A DNA stretch of 26,599 nucleotides from JAZLIT01 sp045617525 (GTDB lineage Bacteria; Bacillota; Bacilli; Bacillales_A; Planococcaceae): assembly GCA_045617525.1 (NCBI GenBank), contig JAZLIT010000193.1, forward strand, positions 1 through 26,599, written 5' to 3'. The notes under the pieces were generated by a model. The model was not told the DNA's origin and searched no databases. It saw only the letters and a program-made list of their open reading frames with translations. A program made the translations under genes and the position numbers. Of the stretch, positions 1 to 7,161 are shown one piece after another. The stretch's first letter is position 1, and each line of letters begins with the position of its first letter.

Positions 1-14
1 TAATAAAACGACTT

Positions 15-50
15 AGAATCGTGTTCCTTAAATGGCACGATTCTTTTTTA
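15..50 (+). terminator. Rho-independent terminator of an upstream gene
   Basis: A 9-bp perfect stem (15-23 with 36-44) with a 12-nt loop is followed by a run of T. It ends transcription of a gene that lies before the window. It also argues against extending the next coding region upstream of its ATG at 66, because the GTG at 21 lies inside the hairpin. Confidence 0.8.
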
Positions 51-65
51 TGGAGGGAAATAGTT

Positions 66-899
66 ATGTTTAATTATACAATTGCACAAGAAGGTATGAC
101 GGTAGAAGCGCTACTACGCGACAAATGGCGTTTAGGAAAAAAAATCGTTCACGAATTACGTATGGCCAAGGCTGTAACGTCAAATGGTGAGCCTGTTTTA
201 TGGAAAGAGCCTTTAGCAAAAGGTACGATTCTTAAATTTGAATTTGAAGGTTCTTCTTCTAGCTACGAACCGACAGATTTCTGCGACGTTACAATTCGCT
301 ATGAAGATGAGCATTGCTTAATCGTTAGCAAACCAGCTGGCATGCAAACACATCCAAATGACGAGTGGGACCGTAATACATGTATGAACCACGTAATGGC
401 TTATGTTCAAGAAAAAGGCGGCGTTTATGCTGAGCATGTACACCGTTTAGATCAAGGCACTAAAGGATTATTACTTGTTGCCAAGCATCCGATTGCAAAA
501 TCAATTTTCGACCGTATGATTGAGGAAAAAACGATCACTCGTACGTATGCAGCTGAAGTACAAGGTAACTTACGTACGGATAGCGGTACTATTAATGAGC
601 CTATCGGAAAAGACCGTCACCATTCAACGCGTCGTGTTGTCTCTGAAACCGGTCAACGTGCGATTACACATTATGAAGTAGTAAAACGTTTCCAAGGTAC
701 TTGTATCGTGCACCTAGTGCTTGAAACAGGTCGTACACATCAAATTCGTGTACATCTGGCGCATATCGGTCACCCAATTGTTGGAGATACAATGTACAAT
801 GCACGCCAAACTGCAGATTACTCATACGAGCTACACGCAATCCAATTACAATTCGAACATCCTTTCTTAAATGAAACAACAGTTGTAAAAGACGCATAA
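66..899 (+). CDS. RluA-family RNA pseudouridine synthase
   Basis: 277-residue enzyme expected to convert uridine to pseudouridine in rRNA or tRNA in the cytoplasm. The N-terminal ~60 residues look like an S4-type RNA-binding region. The catalytic core follows, with the signature HRLDQGTKGLLL around residue 126; Asp129 is the expected nucleophile. Family members usually read HRLDxxTSG, so the Ser is Lys here. Further RluA landmarks are SKPAGMQTHP near residue 88 and GRTHQIRVHLAHIGHPIVGD near residue 230. I chose ATG 66 because GGAGGG ends 8 nt before it, while the longer GTG form starts inside a terminator. It stands alone between two terminators. Bacilli carry several RluA paralogues, so the exact substrate base cannot be assigned. 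Confidence 0.93.
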   Translation: MFNYTIAQEGMTVEALLRDKWRLGKKIVHELRMAKAVTSNGEPVLWKEPLAKGTILKFEFEGSSSSYEPTDFCDVTIRYEDEHCLIVSKPAGMQTHPNDEWDRNTCMNHVMAYVQEKGGVYAEHVHRLDQGTKGLLLVAKHPIAKSIFDRMIEEKTITRTYAAEVQGNLRTDSGTINEPIGKDRHHSTRRVVSETGQRAITHYEVVKRFQGTCIVHLVLETGRTHQIRVHLAHIGHPIVGDTMYNARQTADYSYELHAIQLQFEHPFLNETTVVKDA

Positions 900-918
900 A
901 TTAAGCTCATAAATAAGC

Positions 919-953
919 AAAGCCTCTCGAACATTCGCTCGAGAGGCTTTTTC
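919..953. terminator. Bidirectional terminator between convergent genes
   Basis: A 12-bp perfect stem (919-930 with 939-950) and an 8-nt loop lie between the convergent pseudouridine synthase and aldo/keto reductase genes. The T-run is clear on the plus strand (948-952). On the minus strand the AAA/TTT base of the stem supplies a shorter one. Confidence 0.88.
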
Positions 954-963
954 ATGCATTCAA

Positions 964-1785
964 TTAAAAATCAAAATTATCCGGATCTGAACCAGTTCGA
1001 TGGAATGTGTTTAGTGCTGTAATAGCCGCGACTTCATCCACAGCTAAAGCAAAATCGTAAACATTTAAATTGTCGACGATGCGTTCTGGTGTTATTGATT
1101 TTGGAATCACAATGTTGCCAATTTCTAAATGCCAGCGAATGACAATTTGCGCCGGTGTTTTGCTATATTTATCAGCTAACTCTTTAATAATTGGGTGTGT
1201 AAATACAATACCCGTTCCAAGTGGTGCCCATGATGTTACCGCGATATTATGCTGCGCACAAAACGCACGTAACTCATTTTGCGATAAAGAAGGGTGACAC
1301 TCGATCTGATTGACCATCGGCAAAACATTCGCAGTTGCAAAAATCTCCTCTAAATGATGCTGGTGGTGATTTGAAACACCTGGCACACGAATTAGCTTTT
1401 CTTCATATAAACGCTCAATTGCCTTGTATGTATCCGCTAGCTGCTGTTTCGGCCAATGCGTTAAATATAAATCTAAATAGTCTAAGCCAAGCTTTTTCAA
1501 CGAAACCTCAAATGCACGTAGCGTATTATCATAGCCTTGATCTGCATTCCAAACCTTTGTTGTGATGAAAAGTTCCTCACGTGCAACGGATGAAGCTTTA
1601 ATCGCTGCGCCAACCGCCTCTTCGTTTTGATAAATAGCAGCTGTATCAATCGCGCGGTAGCCCGCTTTAATCGCCTCTGTAACACCTGTAAACGCAACAT
1701 CATGTTCCTTCATACGGAATACCCCGTAGCCTAAGCGTGGCATTTCAACTCCGTTTGCTAATGTGATTGTTTTTGAAATTGTCAT
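964..1785 (-). CDS. Aldo/keto reductase (second gene of tandem pair)
   Basis: 273-residue NAD(P)H-dependent aldehyde/ketone reductase of the single-domain TIM-barrel AKR superfamily, similar in kind to Bacillus YvgN/YtbE and 2,5-diketo-gluconate reductases. The full catalytic tetrad is visible: Asp47 and Tyr52 (DTAAIY), Lys77 (ITTKVW) and His110 (LTHWP). The coenzyme-binding end has IPKSITPERI near residue 225. The usual IRxIGVSNF segment reads IRVPGVSNHH, an unusual form shared with the gene just upstream. The ATG follows AAAAGGGGAATAG. Only 22 nt separate it from the upstream paralogue, so the two are probably co-transcribed and arose by tandem duplication. Likely role: detoxification of reactive carbonyls such as methylglyoxal; this is inferred from family, and the physiological substrate is unknown. 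Confidence 0.93.
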   Translation of the reverse strand: MTISKTITLANGVEMPRLGYGVFRMKEHDVAFTGVTEAIKAGYRAIDTAAIYQNEEAVGAAIKASSVAREELFITTKVWNADQGYDNTLRAFEVSLKKLGLDYLDLYLTHWPKQQLADTYKAIERLYEEKLIRVPGVSNHHQHHLEEIFATANVLPMVNQIECHPSLSQNELRAFCAQHNIAVTSWAPLGTGIVFTHPIIKELADKYSKTPAQIVIRWHLEIGNIVIPKSITPERIVDNLNVYDFALAVDEVAAITALNTFHRTGSDPDNFDF

Positions 1786-1807
1786 GTCTATTCCCCTTTT
1801 CTTTTAC

Positions 1808-2647
1808 TTAAAAATCAAAATGGAAGCTGTCTGGATTTTGCCCAAAACGCTTATTCTGATTTAATGTATCCAATGTTTTCATATGCAATTCCGATAATTT
1901 GAAATCAAAAATTTGCGCATTTTCCTCAATTCGATGTGGTGTTACTGATTTTGGAATCGTAACGATACTATGCTGATAATGCCAGCGAAGTACGACCTGT
2001 GCGGCTGACTTCCCGTACTGCCTACCGATTTCTATGATTGTCTCGTCCTGTAAAACCCCTCCACGCCCTAAAGGTGACCACGCTGTTATTGCAATATTAT
2101 TCTCTTGGCAAAATGCACGTAATGGCTCTTGTGATAAATAGGGATGTAGTTCAATTTGATTGACCATTGGCTGAATGTTCGCTGTCGCCAATAATTTTTG
2201 AAGATGTGGTTCATGGTGATTTGAAACACCCGGCACACGAATAAGCTTTTCATCATAGAGGCGCTCAATTGCGCGATACGTCTCCATAAATTTATCTGCA
2301 ACTGGCCAATGTGTTAAATATAAATCTAAATACGCTAAATCTAGTTTTTTTAATGACGTTTCAAACGCCCGTAATGTTTGATCATAGCCTTGATCGCTAT
2401 TCCAAACCTTAGTGGTAATAAAAAGTTCCTCGCGTGCAACGTCCGAGTGGCGAATGGCCTCACCTACCTCTTCTTCATTATAATAAAGAGCAGCGGTATC
2501 GATTGCGCGGTAACCAATTGAAATTGCCTTTGAAATAGCTTCAATTGTCTCTTCTTTATCCGTCATTTTATAGACGCCAAGCCCTATGTAAGGCATTTCT
2601 ACACCGTTTATTAAACGTTTCTTACTATGCAAATTTATCTCAATCAC
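1808..2647 (-). CDS. Aldo/keto reductase (first gene of tandem pair)
   Basis: 279-residue paralogue of the following gene, with the same catalytic tetrad in DTAALY, ITTKVW and LTHWP and the same unusual IRVPGVSNHH segment. Both proteins end in a similar DPDNFDF/NPDSFHFDF tail. The start appears to be GTG 2647, preceded by AGAAAGG at a short 3-4 nt spacing; no ATG is available nearby. A -10-like TATAAT on the minus strand (2673-2668) lies just upstream, with a poor -35. The gene is divergent from the purine permease. As for its partner, the carbonyl substrate is not predictable from sequence. Confidence 0.92.
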   Translation of the reverse strand: MIEINLHSKKRLINGVEMPYIGLGVYKMTDKEETIEAISKAISIGYRAIDTAALYYNEEEVGEAIRHSDVAREELFITTKVWNSDQGYDQTLRAFETSLKKLDLAYLDLYLTHWPVADKFMETYRAIERLYDEKLIRVPGVSNHHEPHLQKLLATANIQPMVNQIELHPYLSQEPLRAFCQENNIAITAWSPLGRGGVLQDETIIEIGRQYGKSAAQVVLRWHYQHSIVTIPKSVTPHRIEENAQIFDFKLSELHMKTLDTLNQNKRFGQNPDSFHFDF

Positions 2648-2721
2648 ACACCTTTCTGAATAATATTATTATAAAGCTTATTACAACTTTTTTCGAAATA
2701 TATTTAATTAGATAAAAACGT

Positions 2722-2780
2722 TTGCAATTTACCTTATAAACGAATAATATATAAAACGTCGTGAAAATTGTTCGTGTTTT
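2722..2780 (+). promoter_or_regulatory. Sigma-A promoter with paired PurR boxes
   Basis: TTGCAA (2722-2727) and TAATAT (2745-2750) are 17 bp apart. Box 1 (2736-2749, core CGAA 2741-2744) overlaps the -10. Box 2 is the inverted copy (2767-2780, core TTCG 2771-2774; its reverse reads AAAACACGAACAAT). The 14-bp boxes are separated by 17 bp, the spacing known for PurR PurBox pairs in Bacillus. Box 2 differs from AWWWCCGAACWWT at one core position and box 1 at two. The arrangement predicts repression of the purine permease when purines are plentiful (low PRPP). Confidence 0.68.
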
Positions 2781-2796
2781 AGAAAGAAGGTCAATT

Positions 2797-4098
2797 ATGT
2801 TTAAGTTAAAAGAAAATAACACTTCAGTGAAAACTGAAATGCTTGCTGGACTTACAACATTTTTAACAATGGTTTACATTGTTATTGTAAATCCAAGTAT
2901 ATTAGCCAATGCTGGTGTTCCAGTCGATCAAGTCTTTCTAGCAACGATTATCTCAGCAGTTATCGGTACATTATGGATGGGATTATTCGCAAACTATCCA
3001 ATCGCGATTGCTCCTGGTATGGGTTTAAACGCATATTTTACATATGCCGTTGTCCTTGGATCGGATGGTAAAATAGATTACCTTACTGCTTTTGGTGCCG
3101 TGTTCGTGGCAGGTATTATCTTTATTATTTTAAGCTTAACTCCATTTAGAGAAAAATTAATTTCAGCAATTCCTGAAAATTTAAAATTAGCAATAACGGC
3201 CGGTATTGGTCTATTCATCGCATTTATCGGTTTACGTATGTCTGGCTTAGTAATTCCTCACGAAGCGAACTTACTTGCACTGGGCGACTTACGTTCTGAG
3301 TCAGTTGTTTTAACGCTTGTAGGCCTTACGATTTCCATTATTTTAATGGCTCGTAATGTAAAAGGTGCATTATTCATCGGGATGTTCGCAACGGGTGTTA
3401 TTGCATTCTTCACAGGCAACTTAAAGATCGACAAAGTAATGTCAATTCCTTCATTACCTGAAGGGGTTTTAGTTTGGAACCCTATTGCAGCAATTGGTGA
3501 TGTAATTTCATACGGCTTATATGGCGTTGTCTTTTCATTCATTTTAGTTACTTTATTCGATACAACAGGGACAATGGTTGGTGTAGCGAAACAAGCTGGT
3601 TTAATGAAAGACGATAAATTACCTCGCGCTCGCGCTGCTCTTTTAGCAGACTCAGTTGCTACAACTGCTGGTTCAATGTTTGGGACGAGTCCAACAACAG
3701 CCTTTGTAGAATCATCTTCTGGTGTTGCTGCTGGTGGTCGTACAGGTTTAACATCTGTCACTGTTGCTATTTTATTTATTGTTGCTTCACTTTTTGGGCC
3801 GTTAGTGGCTTCATTATCCGGGGTTTCTGCTATTACTTCTCCAGCATTAATTATCGTTGGTAGTTTAATGATCGGTGCTGTAAAAGGAATCAAATGGGAC
3901 AACTTTGATGATGCATTCCCTGCATTCCTAGTAATTTTGGCAATGCCTATGACTTCTAGTATTTCAACTGGTATTGCGGTTGGTTTTATCACATATCCTC
4001 TACTTAAGGTTGTACGCGGTAAAGCAAAAGAAGTTCACCCACTGCTCTATATTTTTGCAGTACTATTCTTCATCCAGCTCGTATTTTTACCACATTAA
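2797..4098 (+). CDS. NCS2-family purine permease (PbuG/PbuO/AzgA-like)
   Basis: 433-residue polytopic membrane protein expected to import purine bases such as hypoxanthine, guanine or adenine by proton symport. Family marks include TEMLAGLTTFLTMVYI at the start, GMGLNAYFTY near residue 80, FDTTGTMVGVAKQAG near 258 and GTSPTTAFVESSSGVAAGGR near 300; the last is the substrate-site region of the AzgA-like branch. About a dozen hydrophobic helices are visible. ATG 2797 has AGAAAGAAGG 6 nt upstream; an upstream in-frame GTG at 2761 lies inside the regulatory region and is rejected. The gene is single, with its own promoter/PurBox region and a strong terminator. PbuG versus PbuO orthology cannot be decided by eye. 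Confidence 0.93.
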   Translation: MFKLKENNTSVKTEMLAGLTTFLTMVYIVIVNPSILANAGVPVDQVFLATIISAVIGTLWMGLFANYPIAIAPGMGLNAYFTYAVVLGSDGKIDYLTAFGAVFVAGIIFIILSLTPFREKLISAIPENLKLAITAGIGLFIAFIGLRMSGLVIPHEANLLALGDLRSESVVLTLVGLTISIILMARNVKGALFIGMFATGVIAFFTGNLKIDKVMSIPSLPEGVLVWNPIAAIGDVISYGLYGVVFSFILVTLFDTTGTMVGVAKQAGLMKDDKLPRARAALLADSVATTAGSMFGTSPTTAFVESSSGVAAGGRTGLTSVTVAILFIVASLFGPLVASLSGVSAITSPALIIVGSLMIGAVKGIKWDNFDDAFPAFLVILAMPMTSSISTGIAVGFITYPLLKVVRGKAKEVHPLLYIFAVLFFIQLVFLPH

Positions 4099-4110
4099 AT
4101 TTACCTTTTA

Positions 4111-4143
4111 GACATTCCCGCAAATTGTGGGAATGTCTTTTTT
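4111..4143 (+). terminator. Rho-independent terminator after the purine permease
   Basis: Nine base pairs, GACATTCCC (4111-4119) with GGGAATGTC (4129-4137), extend inward by a few more pairs and are followed by six T. Confidence 0.9.
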
Positions 4144-4297
4144 ATTTTCGGTTAAAAAAATAGCAAATAGCTTAACCTTATGAAATACGTGCATACTCGT
4201 CACTGAATTGAGCGATTCATTTTACATTTATTTGTAGTAATGAATAAATTTATCAGCTATAATAAAGTAGATTTTATTCCATGAGGAGGGTACTTCC

Positions 4298-4396
4298 ATG
4301 AAATTAATATTAATTCTTGGTGTAACGGTTGCGTTCCTTATAGCTATGTTTACTGCTGGATACGATACCAAACCATCTATTAAAGATCGTAGCTAA
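4298..4396 (+). CDS. Small 32-residue membrane peptide
   Basis: This short frame has strong gene signals. GAGGAGGG (4283-4290) sits 7 nt before ATG, there is a TATAAT-like box at 4258-4263, and an independent terminator starts 20 nt after the stop. The product begins MKLILILGVTVAFLIAMF, a single hydrophobic helix of about 20 residues with a weakly charged start. It ends in a polar tail, AGYDTKPSIKDRS. It could be a small inner-membrane regulator or a stress peptide; I do not recognise the family. It lacks the cysteine of a lipoprotein signal. The complete transcription-unit context makes a chance frame unlikely, but expression is unproven. Confidence 0.68.
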   Translation: MKLILILGVTVAFLIAMFTAGYDTKPSIKDRS

Positions 4397-4416
4397 GAGC
4401 CTTTTCTCTAGCTAAG

Positions 4417-4447
4417 GACATTCGAGAAAAATTCGAATGTCTTTTTT
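4417..4447 (+). terminator. Rho-independent terminator after the 32-residue gene
   Basis: Nine-bp stem GACATTCGA (4417-4425) with TCGAATGTC (4433-4441), a 7-nt loop and six T. It serves only the small gene before it, which supports that gene being a real unit. Confidence 0.88.
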
Positions 4448-4461
4448 ATTTTTATTTCTTG

Positions 4462-4509
4462 TTGACAACTTTAGTATTATTTTGTATATTTAACTTACTT
4501 AAAGTAAGT
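4462..4509 (+). promoter_or_regulatory. Sigma-A promoter and palindromic operator of catE
   Basis: TTGACA (4462-4467), 17 bp, TATATT (4485-4490). Directly after the -10, covering the expected +1, is a perfect inverted repeat, ACTTACTT (4493-4500), one A, AAGTAAGT (4502-4509), with one more AAGT-like repeat after it. The position suits a repressor. In B. subtilis, catE is controlled by quinone-responsive DUF24/HxlR and MarR-type repressors (CatR, YodB); that the operator here binds such a protein is inference. Confidence 0.75.
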
Positions 4510-4544
4510 AAGTGAAAAATAATAATCAAAAGGGGATTTATATT

Positions 4545-5429
4545 ATGACAAACACATTCCATCAAAAACCAAACATGTACGTTTCCCATGTTCAATTAAA
4601 AGTATCAAATTTAGAACGTTCATTACAATACTACACAACAACAATTGGCTTTGACGTTTTACAAAATGAAAACGGAATTGCTTATTTAACTTTCGACGGT
4701 AAAACAAGCCTTCTATCATTAGTAGAAGTTGAAAATGCGTTACCACTGCAAGGTGGCTCTACAGGTTTATATCACTTTGCGCTATTACTACCTTCTTTAA
4801 AAGATTTAGGCAATATTGTGCAGCATTTCGTTGAAAACAATGTTCGAATTGGCGCATCAGACCATTCTGTCAGCCAGGCGTTATACTTAAATGATCCTGA
4901 CGGTAATGGTATCGAGATTTATGTTGACCGCGAAGATTCAAATTGGAAATGGGATAGCCGTGATGAAGTTCATATGACAACTGATCAACTTGACTTCACA
5001 CCCGTTTTAGCAGCTGCTGACGGCTCTTGGAATGGCCTACCTGAAGGAACTGTAATGGGTCATATTCATCTATCTATTAGCAGTATTCCTGCTTCACAAG
5101 CTTTCTACACTACAGTATTAGACTATGACACAGTATTGCATTATGGTGGTCAAGCTCTATTCATTTCAACAGGTCGTTACCATCATCATATCGGTCTGAA
5201 TACTTGGCAAAGTAACGGGGGCTCTCCTGCACCAGAAAATGCAGTTGGCTTAAAATCATACACAATTGTATTAAAAGACGAAGCCTATGCAGAGCAAGTA
5301 AAAGCCAACTTACTAGAACAAGGCTACACTGTAGAACAATTTGATGAGGCGCCTGCATTTGGCGGTGCACAGCAATTTTCTGTTGTAGATCCAAACGGTA
5401 TTCGTATCATCTTCACAATCGAAGGTTAA
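4545..5429 (+). CDS. catE: CatE-like catechol 2,3-dioxygenase / VOC protein
   Basis: 294 residues with two vicinal-oxygen-chelate domains, roughly 10-135 and 170-292. Ligand candidates in domain 1 are His15 (SHVQL), His77 (LYHFALLLP) and Glu124 (DPDGNGIEIYVDR). Domain 2 repeats the pattern with HIHLS near 173 and YHHHIGLN near 212, but its final position is Ile (NGIRIIF). Layout and motifs match Bacillus CatE, which opens the ring of catechols and is induced by quinones and catechol. ATG 4545 has AAAAGGGGA upstream with good spacing. It is a single gene between its own regulated promoter and a terminator. The dioxygenase name is a family-level call; another VOC activity is possible. Confidence 0.82.
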   Translation: MTNTFHQKPNMYVSHVQLKVSNLERSLQYYTTTIGFDVLQNENGIAYLTFDGKTSLLSLVEVENALPLQGGSTGLYHFALLLPSLKDLGNIVQHFVENNVRIGASDHSVSQALYLNDPDGNGIEIYVDREDSNWKWDSRDEVHMTTDQLDFTPVLAAADGSWNGLPEGTVMGHIHLSISSIPASQAFYTTVLDYDTVLHYGGQALFISTGRYHHHIGLNTWQSNGGSPAPENAVGLKSYTIVLKDEAYAEQVKANLLEQGYTVEQFDEAPAFGGAQQFSVVDPNGIRIIFTIEG

Positions 5430-5445
5430 TCAATATACTATGCAA

Positions 5446-5478
5446 AAAGGCATCTCCGCAATTAAGGGAGATGCCTTT
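5446..5478. terminator. Bidirectional terminator between catE and trmL
   Basis: Twelve-bp perfect stem AAAGGCATCTCC (5446-5457) with GGAGATGCCTTT (5467-5478). T-runs flank it in both directions, serving the two convergent genes. Confidence 0.9.
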
Positions 5479-5481
5479 CAT

Positions 5482-5955
5482 TTATTTCAGCCCAGGATAC
5501 CCTTGCTGTCTTAATGCTTCATAAATTACAATCGCTGCGGTATTTGATAAATTCAATGATCGTACGTGATCACTTTGCGGCAAACGTAAGCACATATCGC
5601 GTCGCTCATAGGCAAAGTCCTTCGGTAAGCCCGTCGTTTCACGTCCGAACATGAAGTAAATATCACGCGCAGTATCGCTAAAATCATGTGTTGTAAATGG
5701 CTCTTCACTATATGTCTCGATTAAATATAAATCGCCATCTTTACTGTACGTAATAAAATCTTCTAATGAATCATGATACACCACATTCACATGCTCCCAA
5801 TAATCTAGGCCCGCACGCTTCAGCATTTTATCATCCGTAGAAAAGCCTAATGGACGAATTAAATGTAATGATGTATTGGTGCCTGCACAGGTACGTGCAA
5901 TATTTCCTGTATTAGCAGGTATTTCTGGTTGATATAAAACAATATGATTTGGCAA
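5482..5955 (-). CDS. trmL: tRNA (cytidine/uridine-34 2'-O)-methyltransferase TrmL
   Basis: SPOUT-class methyltransferase that methylates the ribose of wobble base 34 in the tRNA-Leu isoacceptors CAA and UAA, using SAM through a trefoil-knot fold. Diagnostic motifs are all present: YQPEIPANTGNIARTC at the start, MFGRETTGLP near residue 100, and SLNLSNTAAIVIYEALRQ near the C-terminus. I chose TTG 5955 because AGTAGGA precedes it at normal spacing. It also gives the usual family length (157 residues) with the conserved PNHIVLYQPE start, and leaves 16 nt after queG. The longer ATG form at 6012 would add 19 non-conserved residues and overlap queG. A tRNA-Leu(CAA) substrate gene lies at 13056-13136. 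Confidence 0.93.
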   Translation of the reverse strand: MPNHIVLYQPEIPANTGNIARTCAGTNTSLHLIRPLGFSTDDKMLKRAGLDYWEHVNVVYHDSLEDFITYSKDGDLYLIETYSEEPFTTHDFSDTARDIYFMFGRETTGLPKDFAYERRDMCLRLPQSDHVRSLNLSNTAAIVIYEALRQQGYPGLK

Positions 5956-5971
5956 AAATTTTCCTACTCTC

Positions 5972-7105
5972 TTAATTAGTGGTGAATGCGAGCCCTTTTT
6001 GAATTTCTTCAATTACCTCTGCATCCTGTTCTTTTACAAGTGCTTCATTTAAAATGGCCGCCGCACCTTGCGCGTTAATCTTGCCAATTGCCCAAGCAGC
6101 TGTCCCGCGAATTACCGGACGTTCATCCCTCTTCAATAGTTCAATAAGTTCTGGCAATGCAGACTCCTCTTTAAAATGAGCAAGCGCTAAAATGGCATTA
6201 CGTTGAATTGGCTTCTTACCGCGCCAAGACCCTGACACATGTCCAAATTTCGCCTTAAACTCTTTATTTGAGATCGTTAATAATGGCTTTAATAAAGGCT
6301 TTGCTAGCTCCGGATCAGGCGTAAATTCATCATGAATAAAATTAATCTTCCCTTTATTTTTAGGACACACCGTTTGGCACGTATCACAGCCATAAAGGCG
6401 ATTTCCGATTTTCGTGCGGAACTCCTCTGGTAGCATTGTTTTTGTCTGCGTTAAAAAGGCGATACAGCGCTGTGCATTTAGCTGTCCAGGCGCTACAATA
6501 GCCCCCGTAGGACAAACATCGATGCAAAGGTTACAATCCCCACACTGGTCCTCCATCGGCTCATCTGGCGCAAATGGGATATTCGTCATCAGCTCGCCTA
6601 AATAAACATATGAGCCAAACTCTGGTGTGATAATGGAGCAATTTTTCCCGCTCCAGCCAATGCCTGCACGCTCTGCTACGGCACGGTCAGCAAGCTCTCC
6701 TGTATCTACCATCGATTTGAACTTCACATTTGGAACATGCAATGTTAACCATTGCTCCAATAGCTGCAATCGCTCACTCACTGCTGTATGATAATCGACG
6801 CCCCACGACGCACGGCAAAATATACCGCGACGCTCACCCTTCTTACCTGTCGGTGCATTTTCCATTCTTGAAGGATATGCAAGCGCAATTGCTATAATAC
6901 TTTCCGCATCATCTAGTAATTTTAACGGCTCCGTTCTTAGCTCCACATCCGACTCTTCAAAGCCAGATTGATAGCCTAACTCTTGCTGACGACGCAAAAT
7001 ATTTTTCAACTCATCAAAAGGTGCAGCTGTCGTGAATCCAATTTTATCGATGCCAATTGATTTTGCATAGGCAATCAATTCTTTTTGTAGCTCTATCGTA
7101 TTCAT
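5972..7105 (-). CDS. queG: Epoxyqueuosine reductase QueG
   Basis: 377-residue cobalamin- and iron-sulfur-dependent enzyme that reduces epoxyqueuosine to queuosine at wobble position 34 of tRNAs with GUN anticodons (Asn, Asp, His, Tyr). Visible: the VDTGELADRAVAERAGIGW region with the probable catalytic Asp near 134, and a bacterial double 4Fe-4S module with cysteines in CGDCNLCIDVCP (~188-198), RCIAF (~214) and GCDTCQTVCP (~240-247). A C-terminal HEAT-like repeat region (~305-375) with AAWAIGKI follows. ATG 7105 is preceded by GGGGTG; an ATG at 7117 is the alternative start. It is followed 16 nt later by trmL, so two wobble-base enzymes form an operon. Confidence 0.95.
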   Translation of the reverse strand: MNTIELQKELIAYAKSIGIDKIGFTTAAPFDELKNILRRQQELGYQSGFEESDVELRTEPLKLLDDAESIIAIALAYPSRMENAPTGKKGERRGIFCRASWGVDYHTAVSERLQLLEQWLTLHVPNVKFKSMVDTGELADRAVAERAGIGWSGKNCSIITPEFGSYVYLGELMTNIPFAPDEPMEDQCGDCNLCIDVCPTGAIVAPGQLNAQRCIAFLTQTKTMLPEEFRTKIGNRLYGCDTCQTVCPKNKGKINFIHDEFTPDPELAKPLLKPLLTISNKEFKAKFGHVSGSWRGKKPIQRNAILALAHFKEESALPELIELLKRDERPVIRGTAAWAIGKINAQGAAAILNEALVKEQDAEVIEEIQKGLAFTTN

Positions 7106-7126
7106 CCTACACCCCATTCCTAACCA

Positions 7127-7135
7127 TGCTATACT
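7127..7135 (+). promoter_or_regulatory. Extended -10 promoter for the B3/B4 gene
   Basis: TGCTATACT is a TGn-extended -10 (7130-7135) placed 26 nt before the start codon, in the short gap to the divergent queG gene. No convincing -35 is seen, as is common for extended -10 promoters. Confidence 0.5.
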
Positions 7136-7161
7136 TATTTTAAAAACGAGTAGGTGTTTTT

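Noticed and set aside
2713..2726. Catabolite-response-like site (TGCAAACGTTTTTA, minus strand) upstream of the purine permease
   Set aside because: It keeps TGnAAnCG but lacks the symmetric CA end and overlaps AT-rich promoter DNA; too weak to call.
2761..2796. Upstream GTG start for the purine permease
   Set aside because: It lies within PurBox 2 and has no ribosome site; ATG 2797 has AGAAAGAAGG at correct spacing.
3258..3992. Long minus-strand open frame opposite the purine permease
   Set aside because: It is antisense to a clear NCS2 permease, low in complexity (Pro/Thr/Lys rich), and has no ribosome site; it is a by-product of codon use on the other strand.
5956..6012. Longer ATG start for trmL overlapping queG
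   Set aside because: Adds non-conserved basic residues before the usual PNHIVLYQPE start; TTG 5955 has a ribosome site and gives normal length.
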